Part shown: in pieces, positions 57,254 to 64,000 of the stretch | Layout of the letters: each line of letters opens with the position of its first letter | Position numbering within the stretch: position 1 is the stretch's first letter | Assembly (NCBI GenBank): GCA_041651995.1 | Contig: JBAZID010000002.1 | Span: forward strand, 248,001-312,000 | DNA from: Sulfuricella sp. | Lineage (GTDB): Bacteria > Pseudomonadota > Gammaproteobacteria > Burkholderiales > Sulfuricellaceae | Length of the DNA stretch: 64,000 nt | Reading direction: 5' to 3' | The notes under the pieces: generated by a model | The model's input: only the letters and a program-made list of their open reading frames with translations | What the model was told of the DNA's origin: nothing | Database searches by the model: none | Translations under genes and position numbers: made by a program

Positions 57254-58614
57254 ATCTTGCGGGTCAGGGTGTTGCGCCCGAGACCCAGCAACTGCGCTGC
57301 TTCTATTTTTCGCCCGCCGGTATGTTTGAGCGCCTGCGCAATCAGCACGCGTTCGAACTGATGAGTGAGCGCTTCCATGATGCCTTTATCACCACGATCA
57401 AAGGCGGTATTCGCTGCGCTATCCAGTGCGCTGGTCCAGTCGGCGGAAGCGGGCGCCTGGCTTTCTTCGCGTAGTTCCGGCGGCAAGTCGGGTACTTCCA
57501 CGTTCTGGCCCGGCGCCATGACGGTGATCCAGTGACAGACGTTTTCCAGTTGCCGGACATTGCCGCTCCATGGCAGCGTGGCCAGATATCTGAGCGCCGC
57601 CTCGGAAAGTTTTTTTGCCTCGACGCCAAGCTCCTGGGCGCTCTTTTGCAGGAAGAATTTAGCCAGCAGCGGAATATCTTCGCGCCTTTCGCGCAGGGGC
57701 GGGAGGCGCAGGCGGATGACATTCAGACGGTGGAACAGGTCTTCGCGAAACAGGCCCTGTTTGACGCGCTGTTCCATGTCCTGATGGGTCGCGGCAATCA
57801 CGCGCACGTTGACCTTGATTGGGGAATGGCCGCCAACGCGATAGAACTGGCCGTCGGAGAGCACGCGCAGGAGGCGGGTTTGCAGCTCGGCGGGCATGTC
57901 ACCGATTTCATCCAGAAACAGGGTGCCGCCATCCGCCTGCTCGAAACGTCCGCGACGCATTGCCTGGGCTCCGGTGAAGGCGCCGCGCTCATGGCCGAAT
58001 AGTTCGGATTCCAGCAAATCACGGGGTATGGCTGCGGTGTTGATAGCGATGAAGGGTTTGTCGGCGCGCGGGCTGTGGCGGTGCAGGGCGCGCGCCACCA
58101 GTTCCTTGCCGGAGCCCGATTCGCCGTTGATGAGTACCGTGACATGGGATTGCGACAGGCGGCCAATGGCGCGGAAAACCTCCTGCATTGCCGGGGCCTG
58201 ACCCAGAATCTCCGGCGCGGTTTCGAGCGTCTCCTGTTCCCCGCTTTGCCGCATGCTTTCGTCAATGGCGCGGCGAATCAGATCGACGGCATGGTCAATA
58301 TCGAAGGGCTTGGGCAGGTATTCGAAGGCGCCTCCCTGGAAGGCGGAAACAGCACTTTCCAGGTCGGAATGGGCCGTCATGATGATAACGGGAAGCGCCG
58401 GGTAGCGCTGCTTGAGGTGCTGCAGCAGTTCCAGGCCGGATTCGCCGGGCATGCGAATGTCGCTCACCACTACCTGGGGTGTGGCGGTTTCCAGGGCAGA
58501 AAGCGCTTCCTGGGCGGAGGAAAAACTCTTGAATTCGATGCCGGCCCGCGTCAGCGTTTTTTCGAACACCCAGCGGATGGAGCGGTCGTCGTCAATGATC
58601 CAGATGGGCTGCAT
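57217..58614 (-). CDS. ntrC: nitrogen regulation response regulator NtrC
   Basis: NtrC activates sigma-54 promoters of nitrogen assimilation genes. The 465-residue protein has a receiver domain with Asp52 (SDIRMPG), a AAA+ domain with GESGSGKE (164-171) and the sigma-54 contact GAFTGA (211-216), and a Fis-type DNA-binding end (GGRKIEAAQLLGLGRNTLTRKIQELG). It lies 15 bases after ntrB. rpoN is at 6.3 kb. Confidence 0.96.
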   Translation of the reverse strand: MQPIWIIDDDRSIRWVFEKTLTRAGIEFKSFSSAQEALSALETATPQVVVSDIRMPGESGLELLQHLKQRYPALPVIIMTAHSDLESAVSAFQGGAFEYLPKPFDIDHAVDLIRRAIDESMRQSGEQETLETAPEILGQAPAMQEVFRAIGRLSQSHVTVLINGESGSGKELVARALHRHSPRADKPFIAINTAAIPRDLLESELFGHERGAFTGAQAMRRGRFEQADGGTLFLDEIGDMPAELQTRLLRVLSDGQFYRVGGHSPIKVNVRVIAATHQDMEQRVKQGLFREDLFHRLNVIRLRLPPLRERREDIPLLAKFFLQKSAQELGVEAKKLSEAALRYLATLPWSGNVRQLENVCHWITVMAPGQNVEVPDLPPELREESQAPASADWTSALDSAANTAFDRGDKGIMEALTHQFERVLIAQALKHTGGRKIEAAQLLGLGRNTLTRKIQELGMEDSGEA

Positions 58615-58629
58615 GGTGTTTTCGTCATT

Positions 58630-59688
58630 TCAGGAATGGGTTGTGGTCTCGGTCACCGGCAGCAGTATTGTAAAGCAGGTACGCCCGGGTTTGCTGTCGC
58701 ATTCGATGGAGCCATGGTGTTGGGCCACAAACGATTGGGCCAGCGTCAGCCCCAGGCCGCTGCCGCCATCGCGGCCTGATACCAGGGGATAGAAGATTTT
58801 TTCGCGGATACTTTCCGGCACGCCCGGACCGTTGTCGATAATCTGGATCAGTAGAGCAAGCCGGTAGCGCTTTTTTGCTAGCGTGACCTGGCGGGCAATG
58901 CGCGTACGCAGTGTGATTTCTCCCCGGCCCTGCATGGCTTGAGCGGCATTGCGGCTGATATTGAGCGCAACCTGAATCAGCTGTTCCTGGTCGGCGTAAA
59001 TATCCGGCAGGCTGGTGTCGTAATCACGCCGGATGGTGATTCCTTGAGAATGCTCGGCCAGCAACAGGCTGCGAACCCGTTCCAGCACTTCATGGATGTT
59101 CACCATGCGATATTGAGGCGGGCGGTGCGGTGTGAGCAGGCGGTCCATCAGCGAGCGCAAGCGGTCCGCTTCCTTGATGATGACCTGGGTATATTCCTTC
59201 AGTTCCGGCTTGGGGAGCTCCAGTTCCAGCAACTGCGCCGCTCCGCGCAGCCCCCCCAACGGGTTCTTGATTTCATGGGCCAGGTTGCGCACCAGTTCCT
59301 GGTTGGCCTGCTGTTGCAGCAGCATCCGCTCTTCCCTGGCGATTTTCAGCTGCTTGTCGATCTGATGGAATTCCAGAATAAGGCGAACGGTGCCGGCTTC
59401 CACGGGTGTGAACGTGCAGCTGACGGAAAGGAGAGCGTGGCTGGGGGTGCTTAAAGTGAGTTCATGCTCGGTAAAGCTGGTATTGCCGGGGAGGATTTGC
59501 TCGACAGCGGAAACAAGCGGGCTATCAGCGCCGAAAACCTGCTTCAAATTGTGGCCGCAAATATGGTTCAGGCTAACTTCGAACAGATTCTCAGCTGATG
59601 GGTTGGCATAAAGGATCAGTCCTCCCCCATCCAGCAAGAGAACTGCCGTGGACAGGTGTTCAAGGCCGAGAAATGGCGGGGGAATCAC
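58630..59688 (-). CDS. ntrB: nitrogen regulation sensor kinase NtrB
   Basis: NtrB phosphorylates NtrC under nitrogen limitation and is controlled by PII. The 352-residue cytosolic protein has a PAS domain (about 8-110), the His138 helix LAHEIKNPLGGLRGAAQL and a HATPase domain (NISRNAAQAM, DNGPGVPESI, GGSGLGLTLAQSF). Its start overlaps the DUF4124 gene stop by 4 bases (ATGA). Confidence 0.95.
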   Translation of the reverse strand: MIPPPFLGLEHLSTAVLLLDGGGLILYANPSAENLFEVSLNHICGHNLKQVFGADSPLVSAVEQILPGNTSFTEHELTLSTPSHALLSVSCTFTPVEAGTVRLILEFHQIDKQLKIAREERMLLQQQANQELVRNLAHEIKNPLGGLRGAAQLLELELPKPELKEYTQVIIKEADRLRSLMDRLLTPHRPPQYRMVNIHEVLERVRSLLLAEHSQGITIRRDYDTSLPDIYADQEQLIQVALNISRNAAQAMQGRGEITLRTRIARQVTLAKKRYRLALLIQIIDNGPGVPESIREKIFYPLVSGRDGGSGLGLTLAQSFVAQHHGSIECDSKPGRTCFTILLPVTETTTHS

Positions 59689-60095
59689 TTCAGGCTGGAT
59701 AGCTCTTTTTTGAGCGCGGAGACATTTTTCTCGTGGAGATCGATCTCTTCCTTTGATTGCTTTTTGGCGGCATCAGCCAGCAGCTTTTCTTCGGTAGCCA
59801 GTTCTTCCTCCAGAATTTTGCGCCGGGTATCATCGCGTTTTTTCTGGGTGTCGCTGTCCACCTTGGGAAAACTGGCCGGCGTAGGGGCGCTGGTCTTGGC
59901 GCGCGGTCCCGGCACAGTAGTCAGAGGCTCAAGATTGAGTTTTGTGGCGCCCTTTATCGGCACGTTCGAATAAGTCACGCGTCCCTGGGCGTCAACATGC
60001 TTGTAAATCTCGGCATGTGAGGCGGACACAAAAAGAAGTGTCAGCAGGGCCACAGCGCCATGAACAAGTGGTATTTTACGTTTAAAAAACAGCAT
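59685..60095 (-). CDS. DUF4124-type exported protein
   Basis: This 136-residue protein has a signal peptide (about 1-27, ending SHA), then a DUF4124 domain (EIYKHVDAQGRVTYSNVPIKGATKL) and a C-terminal coiled coil rich in Glu and Lys (about 75-136). The start at 60095 gives the signal peptide. Such proteins are common and unexplained in betaproteobacteria and often precede ntrB, which it overlaps here. Confidence 0.8.
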   Translation of the reverse strand: MLFFKRKIPLVHGAVALLTLLFVSASHAEIYKHVDAQGRVTYSNVPIKGATKLNLEPLTTVPGPRAKTSAPTPASFPKVDSDTQKKRDDTRRKILEEELATEEKLLADAAKKQSKEEIDLHEKNVSALKKELSSLK

Positions 60096-60169
60096 ATTAA
60101 CTGGAGCTCGTTGGATTTTCGGCCAGTTTAGGGGATGCTGGTCGAATTTGCAATGCACATGCATGGCGG

Positions 60170-60589
60170 TCAAGACGGCTCAACAATCTCGAAGTCATGC
60201 GTTATTTCGGCGCTTTTTCCAAGCATGATGGAGGCTGAGCAGTATTTCTCGGCAGAAAGTTTTACTGCGCGCTCAACCAGCTCTGCTTTCAGGTTTAATC
60301 CGCTGACGATGAAGTGGATGTGAATCCTGGTAAATATCTTGGGGTCGGTTGTGGCGCGTTCGGCATCGATTTCGGCAATGCAATCGGTGACCTGCTGGCG
60401 GCTTTTTTTCAGGATGTGAACCACATCGAAAGAAGTGCAGCCACCCGTCCCAAGTAGCAGTAGTTCCATGGGGCGCGGCCCGATATTGCGCCCTCCCATG
60501 TCAGGCGGGCCATCCATCACGATTGCGTGACCGCTTTCGCTTTCGCCGATGAAGCTGGCTTCTCCAGCCCATTTGATGCGTGCCTTCAT
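60170..60589 (-). CDS. OsmC family protein (YhfA-like)
   Basis: This 139-residue protein belongs to the OsmC/Ohr fold. The two reactive cysteines are in GTGGCTSFDVV and KYCSASIML, the arrangement of the YhfA subgroup. Members reduce organic peroxides, though YhfA-like members are little studied. It begins the osmC-DUF4124-ntrB-ntrC unit, with a 74-base gap to the next gene. Confidence 0.9.
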   Translation of the reverse strand: MKARIKWAGEASFIGESESGHAIVMDGPPDMGGRNIGPRPMELLLLGTGGCTSFDVVHILKKSRQQVTDCIAEIDAERATTDPKIFTRIHIHFIVSGLNLKAELVERAVKLSAEKYCSASIMLGKSAEITHDFEIVEPS

Positions 60590-60699
60590 GTGTGTCCTTT
60601 CAGTGCGGAATTTCTGGATGGCTTAGATTGAATAAACAGCATGTTATCAGATTGGGATGCCCGAATCTGAATGCTCATGTTAAGAATAAGGATTTTTGT

Positions 60700-60729
60700 T
60701 TGACATGCGTGTGTGATCTGCCTTAAAAT
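60700..60729 (+). promoter_or_regulatory. sigma-70-type promoter of rplM-rpsI
   Basis: A consensus TTGACA (60700-60705) and TAAAAT (60724-60729) are 18 bases apart, 37 bases before the rplM start. A strong housekeeping promoter is expected for these ribosomal genes. Confidence 0.8.
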
Positions 60730-60765
60730 GCGCCCCTTTCTCTATTCGAACAACTGGATTTCTGC

Positions 60766-61194
60766 ATGAAAACTTTTTCTGCAAAACCGCACGAAGTCAA
60801 GCGTGACTGGTTCCTGGTTGACGCCACGGATAAAGTTTTGGGGCGTCTGGCTAGTGAAATTGCATCGCGTTTGCGCGGTAAACACAAGGCTGAATACACG
60901 CCGCACGTGGACACGGGCGATTATATCGTGGTCGTGAACGTTGAAAAACTGCGGGTAACGGGTGCCAAGGCCGAAGACAAGCTCTACCATCGGCACACTG
61001 GATACCCTGGCGGTCTTTACACCACCAACTTTACTAAAATGCAGCAGCGTTTCCCCGGCCGAGTGCTCGAGAAAGCCGTCAAGGGCATGCTGCCAAAAGG
61101 CCCGCTGGGTTACGCCATGCTGAAGAAACTCAAGTGCTACAGTGGTCCTGAGCATCAGCATATCGCGCAACAACCTAAGGCATTGGAAATCTAA
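60766..61194 (+). CDS. rplM: 50S ribosomal protein L13
   Basis: This 142-residue L13 begins MKTFSAKPHEVKRDWFLVDATDKVLGRLASEIA and has KGMLPKGPLGYAMLKKL and the usual end. It is one of the first proteins to bind 23S rRNA in assembly. It is followed by rpsI after 9 bases. Confidence 0.98.
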   Translation: MKTFSAKPHEVKRDWFLVDATDKVLGRLASEIASRLRGKHKAEYTPHVDTGDYIVVVNVEKLRVTGAKAEDKLYHRHTGYPGGLYTTNFTKMQQRFPGRVLEKAVKGMLPKGPLGYAMLKKLKCYSGPEHQHIAQQPKALEI

Positions 61195-61203
61195 GGAATC
61201 GCC

Positions 61204-61596
61204 ATGATCGGTAATTACAACTATGGTACCGGCCGCCGCAAGAGCTCGGTCGCACGCGTGTTCTTGAAGTCCGGTTCGGGCAACATTGTCGTCAACGGCA
61301 AGCCAGTGGACGTTTTCTTTTCCCGTGAAACTGGCCGCATGGTCGTTCGCCAGCCGCTGGAATTGACCAATAACCTCACTTCTTTTGACATTATGGTCAA
61401 CGTGGCAGGTGGCGGCGAGTCTGGCCAAGCTGGCGCGATACGTCATGGTATTACGCGTGCCCTGATCGACTACGACACTGATCTGAAGAGCGCACTCTCC
61501 AAGGCTGGTCTGGTGACTCGCGATGCTCGTGAAGTTGAGCGTAAAAAAGTCGGTTTGCGCAAAGCGCGCCGTCGCAAGCAATTCTCCAAGCGTTAA
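61204..61596 (+). CDS. rpsI: 30S ribosomal protein S9
   Basis: This 130-residue S9 has the conserved YGTGRRKSSVARVFLKSGSG start and the long basic end RKKVGLRKARRRKQFSKR, whose last arginine contacts P-site tRNA in other bacteria. It is paired with rplM. Confidence 0.98.
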   Translation: MIGNYNYGTGRRKSSVARVFLKSGSGNIVVNGKPVDVFFSRETGRMVVRQPLELTNNLTSFDIMVNVAGGGESGQAGAIRHGITRALIDYDTDLKSALSKAGLVTRDAREVERKKVGLRKARRRKQFSKR

Positions 61597-61612
61597 TCGC
61601 GTTTGTGTGCCT

Positions 61613-61638
61613 AAAAAGCCGCCTTCGGGCGGCTTTTT
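61613..61638 (+). terminator. Rho-independent terminator after rpsI
   Basis: An 11-base stem (AAAAAGCCGCC with GGCGGCTTTTT) around a stable TTCG loop, ending in Ts, 17 bases past the rpsI stop. Confidence 0.95.
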
Positions 61639-61709
61639 TATTGCCTTTTGGGTTGCCTAAGCGGGGGCACCCTTTTATGATTAATCCCTTTCCGTGAGTG
61701 GGGTTTGCA

Positions 61710-62738
61710 ATGATCAAGGTGGGTATTGTAGGAGGTACCGGATATACCGGTGTGGAGTTGTTGCGTTTGCTGGCGCAACACCCCGAGGCGAAACTTGAAG
61801 CCATTACCTCGCGCAAGGAAGCCGGGATGGCGGTGAGCGACATGTTCCCCAACCTGCGTGGGCGCGTAAACCTGAAATTTCAAGATCCGGCCGAAGCGCC
61901 CCTGCATCAGTGCGATGTGGTGTTTTTCGCCACGCCCAACGGCGTTGCCATGCAGCAGGCCAAGACCCTTGTGGATGCCGGGGTGAAGGTAATCGACCTG
62001 GCAGCGGATTTCCGCATCAAGGATATTTCCGTGTGGGAAAGGTGGTATGGCATGCAACATGCCTGCCCGGATCTGGTTGAGGAAGCCGTGTATGCCTTGC
62101 CGGAAATCAATCGGGGAGAAATTCCTGGTGCTCGTGTGATTGCCAATCCAGGCTGCTATCCAACGGCTGTCCAGCTTGGCTTTCTGCCACTGATTGAAGC
62201 AGGGGTTATCGAGCTTGATGGCTTGGTCGCAGATTGCAAATCGGGTGTTTCAGGCGCCGGGCGCAAGGCGGAGGTTCATGCTCTATATAGCGAGGCATCG
62301 GATAACTTCAAGGCCTATGGCGTCGCAGGCCATCGCCATTTGCCGGAGATTGTTCAGGGTCTGTCGCTCCGGGCCGGTTCTCCGGTCGGTCTGACATTTG
62401 TGCCTCACTTGACCCCTTTGATTCGGGGTATCCATGCCACGCTTTACGCCCGGCTGAACAAGGATGTGGATATTCAGGCGCTATATGAAGAGCGCTATGC
62501 CAATGAATATTTTGCCGATGTGATGCCTGCCGGAAGCCACCCAGAGACCCGTTCGGTGCGATCAGCCAATTTCTGCCGCATCGCGGTACACCGTCCGCAA
62601 GGCGGCGATACGGTCGTGATCCTGTCTGTCATTGACAACCTGGTCAAAGGCGCGGCAGGGCAGGCGGTACAAAACATGAATATTCTATTTGGGTTGCCAG
62701 AGTCGACCGGGTTGCAGCAGATTCCCATCTTGCCATGA
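61710..62738 (+). CDS. argC: N-acetyl-gamma-glutamyl-phosphate reductase
   Basis: ArgC reduces N-acetylglutamyl phosphate in arginine synthesis. The 342-residue protein has the NADP loop GIVGGTGYTGVELLRLL and the catalytic Cys149 in NPGCYPTAVQLGFL. The ATG at 61710 is preferred over a GTG four codons upstream. Its stop overlaps the next gene (ATGA). Confidence 0.97.
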   Translation: MIKVGIVGGTGYTGVELLRLLAQHPEAKLEAITSRKEAGMAVSDMFPNLRGRVNLKFQDPAEAPLHQCDVVFFATPNGVAMQQAKTLVDAGVKVIDLAADFRIKDISVWERWYGMQHACPDLVEEAVYALPEINRGEIPGARVIANPGCYPTAVQLGFLPLIEAGVIELDGLVADCKSGVSGAGRKAEVHALYSEASDNFKAYGVAGHRHLPEIVQGLSLRAGSPVGLTFVPHLTPLIRGIHATLYARLNKDVDIQALYEERYANEYFADVMPAGSHPETRSVRSANFCRIAVHRPQGGDTVVILSVIDNLVKGAAGQAVQNMNILFGLPESTGLQQIPILP

Positions 62739-63472
62739 GTTTTCTACGCGCCAGGAGACGTAAGTACCATATGGCCTTGCGCCGGGTGGCAGTGCGTTCT
62801 CACTTGGCGTGGTACTGGCGTGGCGCGTTTGTGATTATTGCTCTGGGAGTTGTCGTGGCGCTGGTCTGGCGGCTTTATGTTGCCGACGGGGATCTGGCCG
62901 GCTCAGAACGTGAGGCCTCCGGGGAAGGTGTTGAGCAGTTGAAGGTCAGGATCAGGCAGCTTGAAACTGAGAACGCGCTGCTTCGGTCAGCTCGGGTTAA
63001 ATATGACCGGCATACCCAGATTGACACGGAAGCGCAGAAAAGCCTGGAGCGTGATCTTGGTGCTCTGCAGGAAGAGAATGCCACGCTCAGGGAAGAACTG
63101 GCTTTCATTCGCGGAATGAGTTCGACCGATCGTTCCGGCGCGCTGAACATCCAGCGTTTTACGGTGAAAAATGCGCGCTCCGGCTATTACCACTTTCAAC
63201 TGCTAGTGGTTCAGGCGGGGCAAAAAGAGCGCGTTTTTCGCGGCCGTCTTCAGCTTGTGGTGAAGGCTCAGGATGGTGGCGGGAAGCATGTGCTGGTTTT
63301 CCCGGGCAATACGGTGGAGGATGATAAATTCAAGATCAATCTGAAGTCCTATCAGAGTATCGAGGGGGATTTTCAGCTTGCTCCGGGCTTGGTGGTCACG
63401 AGTGTTGAGGCGCGTATTTTCAGCGAAGGGTCATCCCAGCTAAAACTAAGCAAGTTGGTAAGTTTGTCTTGA
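62735..63472 (+). CDS. DUF6776-like membrane protein with coiled coil
   Basis: This 245-residue protein has a basic N-terminus, one membrane helix (about 29-48, GAFVIIALGVVVALVWRLYV), a coiled coil (about 66-128) and a beta-rich C-terminal domain (about 140-245). It is the conserved neighbour between argC and the bactofilin gene in betaproteobacteria, and I assign DUF6776 from that position and layout. It may form a membrane partner of the bactofilin. The function is not established. Confidence 0.8.
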   Translation: MSFLRARRRKYHMALRRVAVRSHLAWYWRGAFVIIALGVVVALVWRLYVADGDLAGSEREASGEGVEQLKVRIRQLETENALLRSARVKYDRHTQIDTEAQKSLERDLGALQEENATLREELAFIRGMSSTDRSGALNIQRFTVKNARSGYYHFQLLVVQAGQKERVFRGRLQLVVKAQDGGGKHVLVFPGNTVEDDKFKINLKSYQSIEGDFQLAPGLVVTSVEARIFSEGSSQLKLSKLVSLS

Positions 63473-63489
63473 AATGACTAGGGGCGTTT

Positions 63490-63900
63490 ATGTTTGGTAA
63501 AAAGAGCACGAAACCACAAAGCCGGATTGATAGCCTGATTGCTCACGGTACCAGGATTGAGGGCGATATTTCATTTTCCGGCGGTTTGCGTGTTGATGGT
63601 GAAGTGATTGGTAACGTCCGGGCTGAGGCCGGGCAGGCTAGCACGCTGGTACTTTCAGAGCAGGCGCGGGTCGAGGGGGTAATCGAGGTTTCTCACCTGG
63701 TGGTCAATGGCACGATTGCAGGGCCGGTGCATGTTTCCGAGTATGTCGAACTTCAGTCAAAATCCAGAGTCTCAGGGGATGTTTACTACAAAACATTAGA
63801 GATGCATGTGGGTGCCGTTGTCGAGGGCAAACTGGTGCACCAGGAAAAATTGGCGTTGCCATCGCCGAAAGCTGTTGCCGGCTCAATAGTAGTTGACTAA
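63490..63900 (+). CDS. bactofilin (polymer-forming cytoskeletal protein)
   Basis: This 136-residue protein has the central bactofilin beta-helix (about 18-115) with regular GxVxGxV-type turns: EGDISFSGGLRVDGEVIGNVRAE, ARVEGVIEVSHLVVNGTIAGPV, SRVSGDVYYKTLEMHVGAVVEGKL. Bactofilins assemble into nucleotide-free filaments at the membrane for shape, division or polar positioning. It follows the coiled-coil membrane protein by 17 bases. Confidence 0.94.
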   Translation: MFGKKSTKPQSRIDSLIAHGTRIEGDISFSGGLRVDGEVIGNVRAEAGQASTLVLSEQARVEGVIEVSHLVVNGTIAGPVHVSEYVELQSKSRVSGDVYYKTLEMHVGAVVEGKLVHQEKLALPSPKAVAGSIVVD

Positions 63901-63955
63901 ATCGCTATAGCTTAGCAGAATACGATATTTAAGATAATTTCTTAGGAGCGCAACC

Positions 63956-64000
63956 ATGAACGCAGTCACTGAAATGCCGAGTCCATTGAATTTTACCGAT
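63956..64000 (+). CDS. erpA: iron-sulfur cluster insertion protein ErpA, N-terminal fragment
   Basis: Only the first 15 residues (MNAVTEMPSPLNFTD) are inside the window, after AGGAG. The sequence fits the start of ErpA, and the order argC-DUF6776-bactofilin-erpA is conserved in betaproteobacteria. The domain itself lies beyond the right edge, so the call rests mainly on position. Confidence 0.75.
   Translation, partial: MNAVTEMPSPLNFTD

Overview
The window is chromosomal DNA from a sulfur-oxidising, CO2-fixing betaproteobacterium, most like Sulfuricella and related Nitrosomonadales/Gallionellales. I infer this from gene content and gene order, not from a database search. The evidence is a form II RuBisCO cluster (cbbM-cbbQ-cbbO with divergent cbbR), a cytoplasmic-type sulfite:quinone oxidoreductase (soeABC) followed by rhodanese, tusA and dsrE2 genes, a full bc1 complex, and typical betaproteobacterial gene orders (kdsD-kdsC-lptCAB-rpoN-hpf-ptsN-hprK-rapZ; petABC-sspAB; rplM-rpsI-argC-bactofilin-erpA). 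Genes are densely packed with many 4-base stop/start overlaps. No phage, transposon or CRISPR array is visible.

Layout. 1-2.2 kb: an unknown gene tail, an atypical HesB/IscA-like protein, a small lipoprotein, a cyclic-nucleotide-binding-domain protein and ubiX. 2.2-11.2 kb (minus): the lipopolysaccharide-export, sigma-54 and nitrogen-PTS cluster, ending in a NusG-domain-II protein and a Gx-type membrane protein. 11.3-20.3 kb: a CPA2 antiporter, an orphan pseudopilin, an orphan membrane sensor kinase and an RND efflux pair. 20.4-26.6 kb (minus): the sulfur module soeA-soeB-soeC-rhd-tusA-dsrE2. 26.9-29.4 kb: an unknown protein, moaC and a BepA-like protease. 29.4-36.1 kb (minus): coaE-pilD-pilC-pilB, a CorC-family protein and a CcsA-like protein. 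36.2-41.2 kb (plus): ffh, rpsP-rimM-trmD-rplS, ogt and xerD. 41.3-44.7 kb: an S24-like protein, then tatD-CDF-tcdA-mobA chained by ATGA overlaps. 44.8-48.7 kb: petABC, sspAB and tRNA-Thr. 48.7-51.5 kb (minus): purE, purC, an AlkD-like protein and a YhcH-like protein. 51.5-57.3 kb: cbbO, cbbQ, cbbM and divergent cbbR. 57.2-60.6 kb (minus): osmC, a DUF4124 gene and ntrBC. 60.7-64 kb (plus): rplM, rpsI, argC, a coiled-coil membrane protein, a bactofilin and the start of erpA.

How the genes fit together. Rhodanese, TusA and DsrE2 would pass sulfane sulfur in the cytoplasm. SoeABC would oxidise the resulting sulfite and feed electrons into the quinone pool. The bc1 complex carries those electrons onward, and RuBisCO, activated by CbbQO, uses the energy to fix CO2. 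moaC and mobA supply steps of the molybdenum cofactor pathway that SoeA needs.

The most unusual non-coding signal is a family of three intergenic hairpins with TTAACCACGG ends and a 9-base inner period (CACRGRGNN). One copy lies between soeB and soeC and one between cbbQ and cbbO. A different GGGGTGAGG-type hairpin sits between ccsA and ffh.
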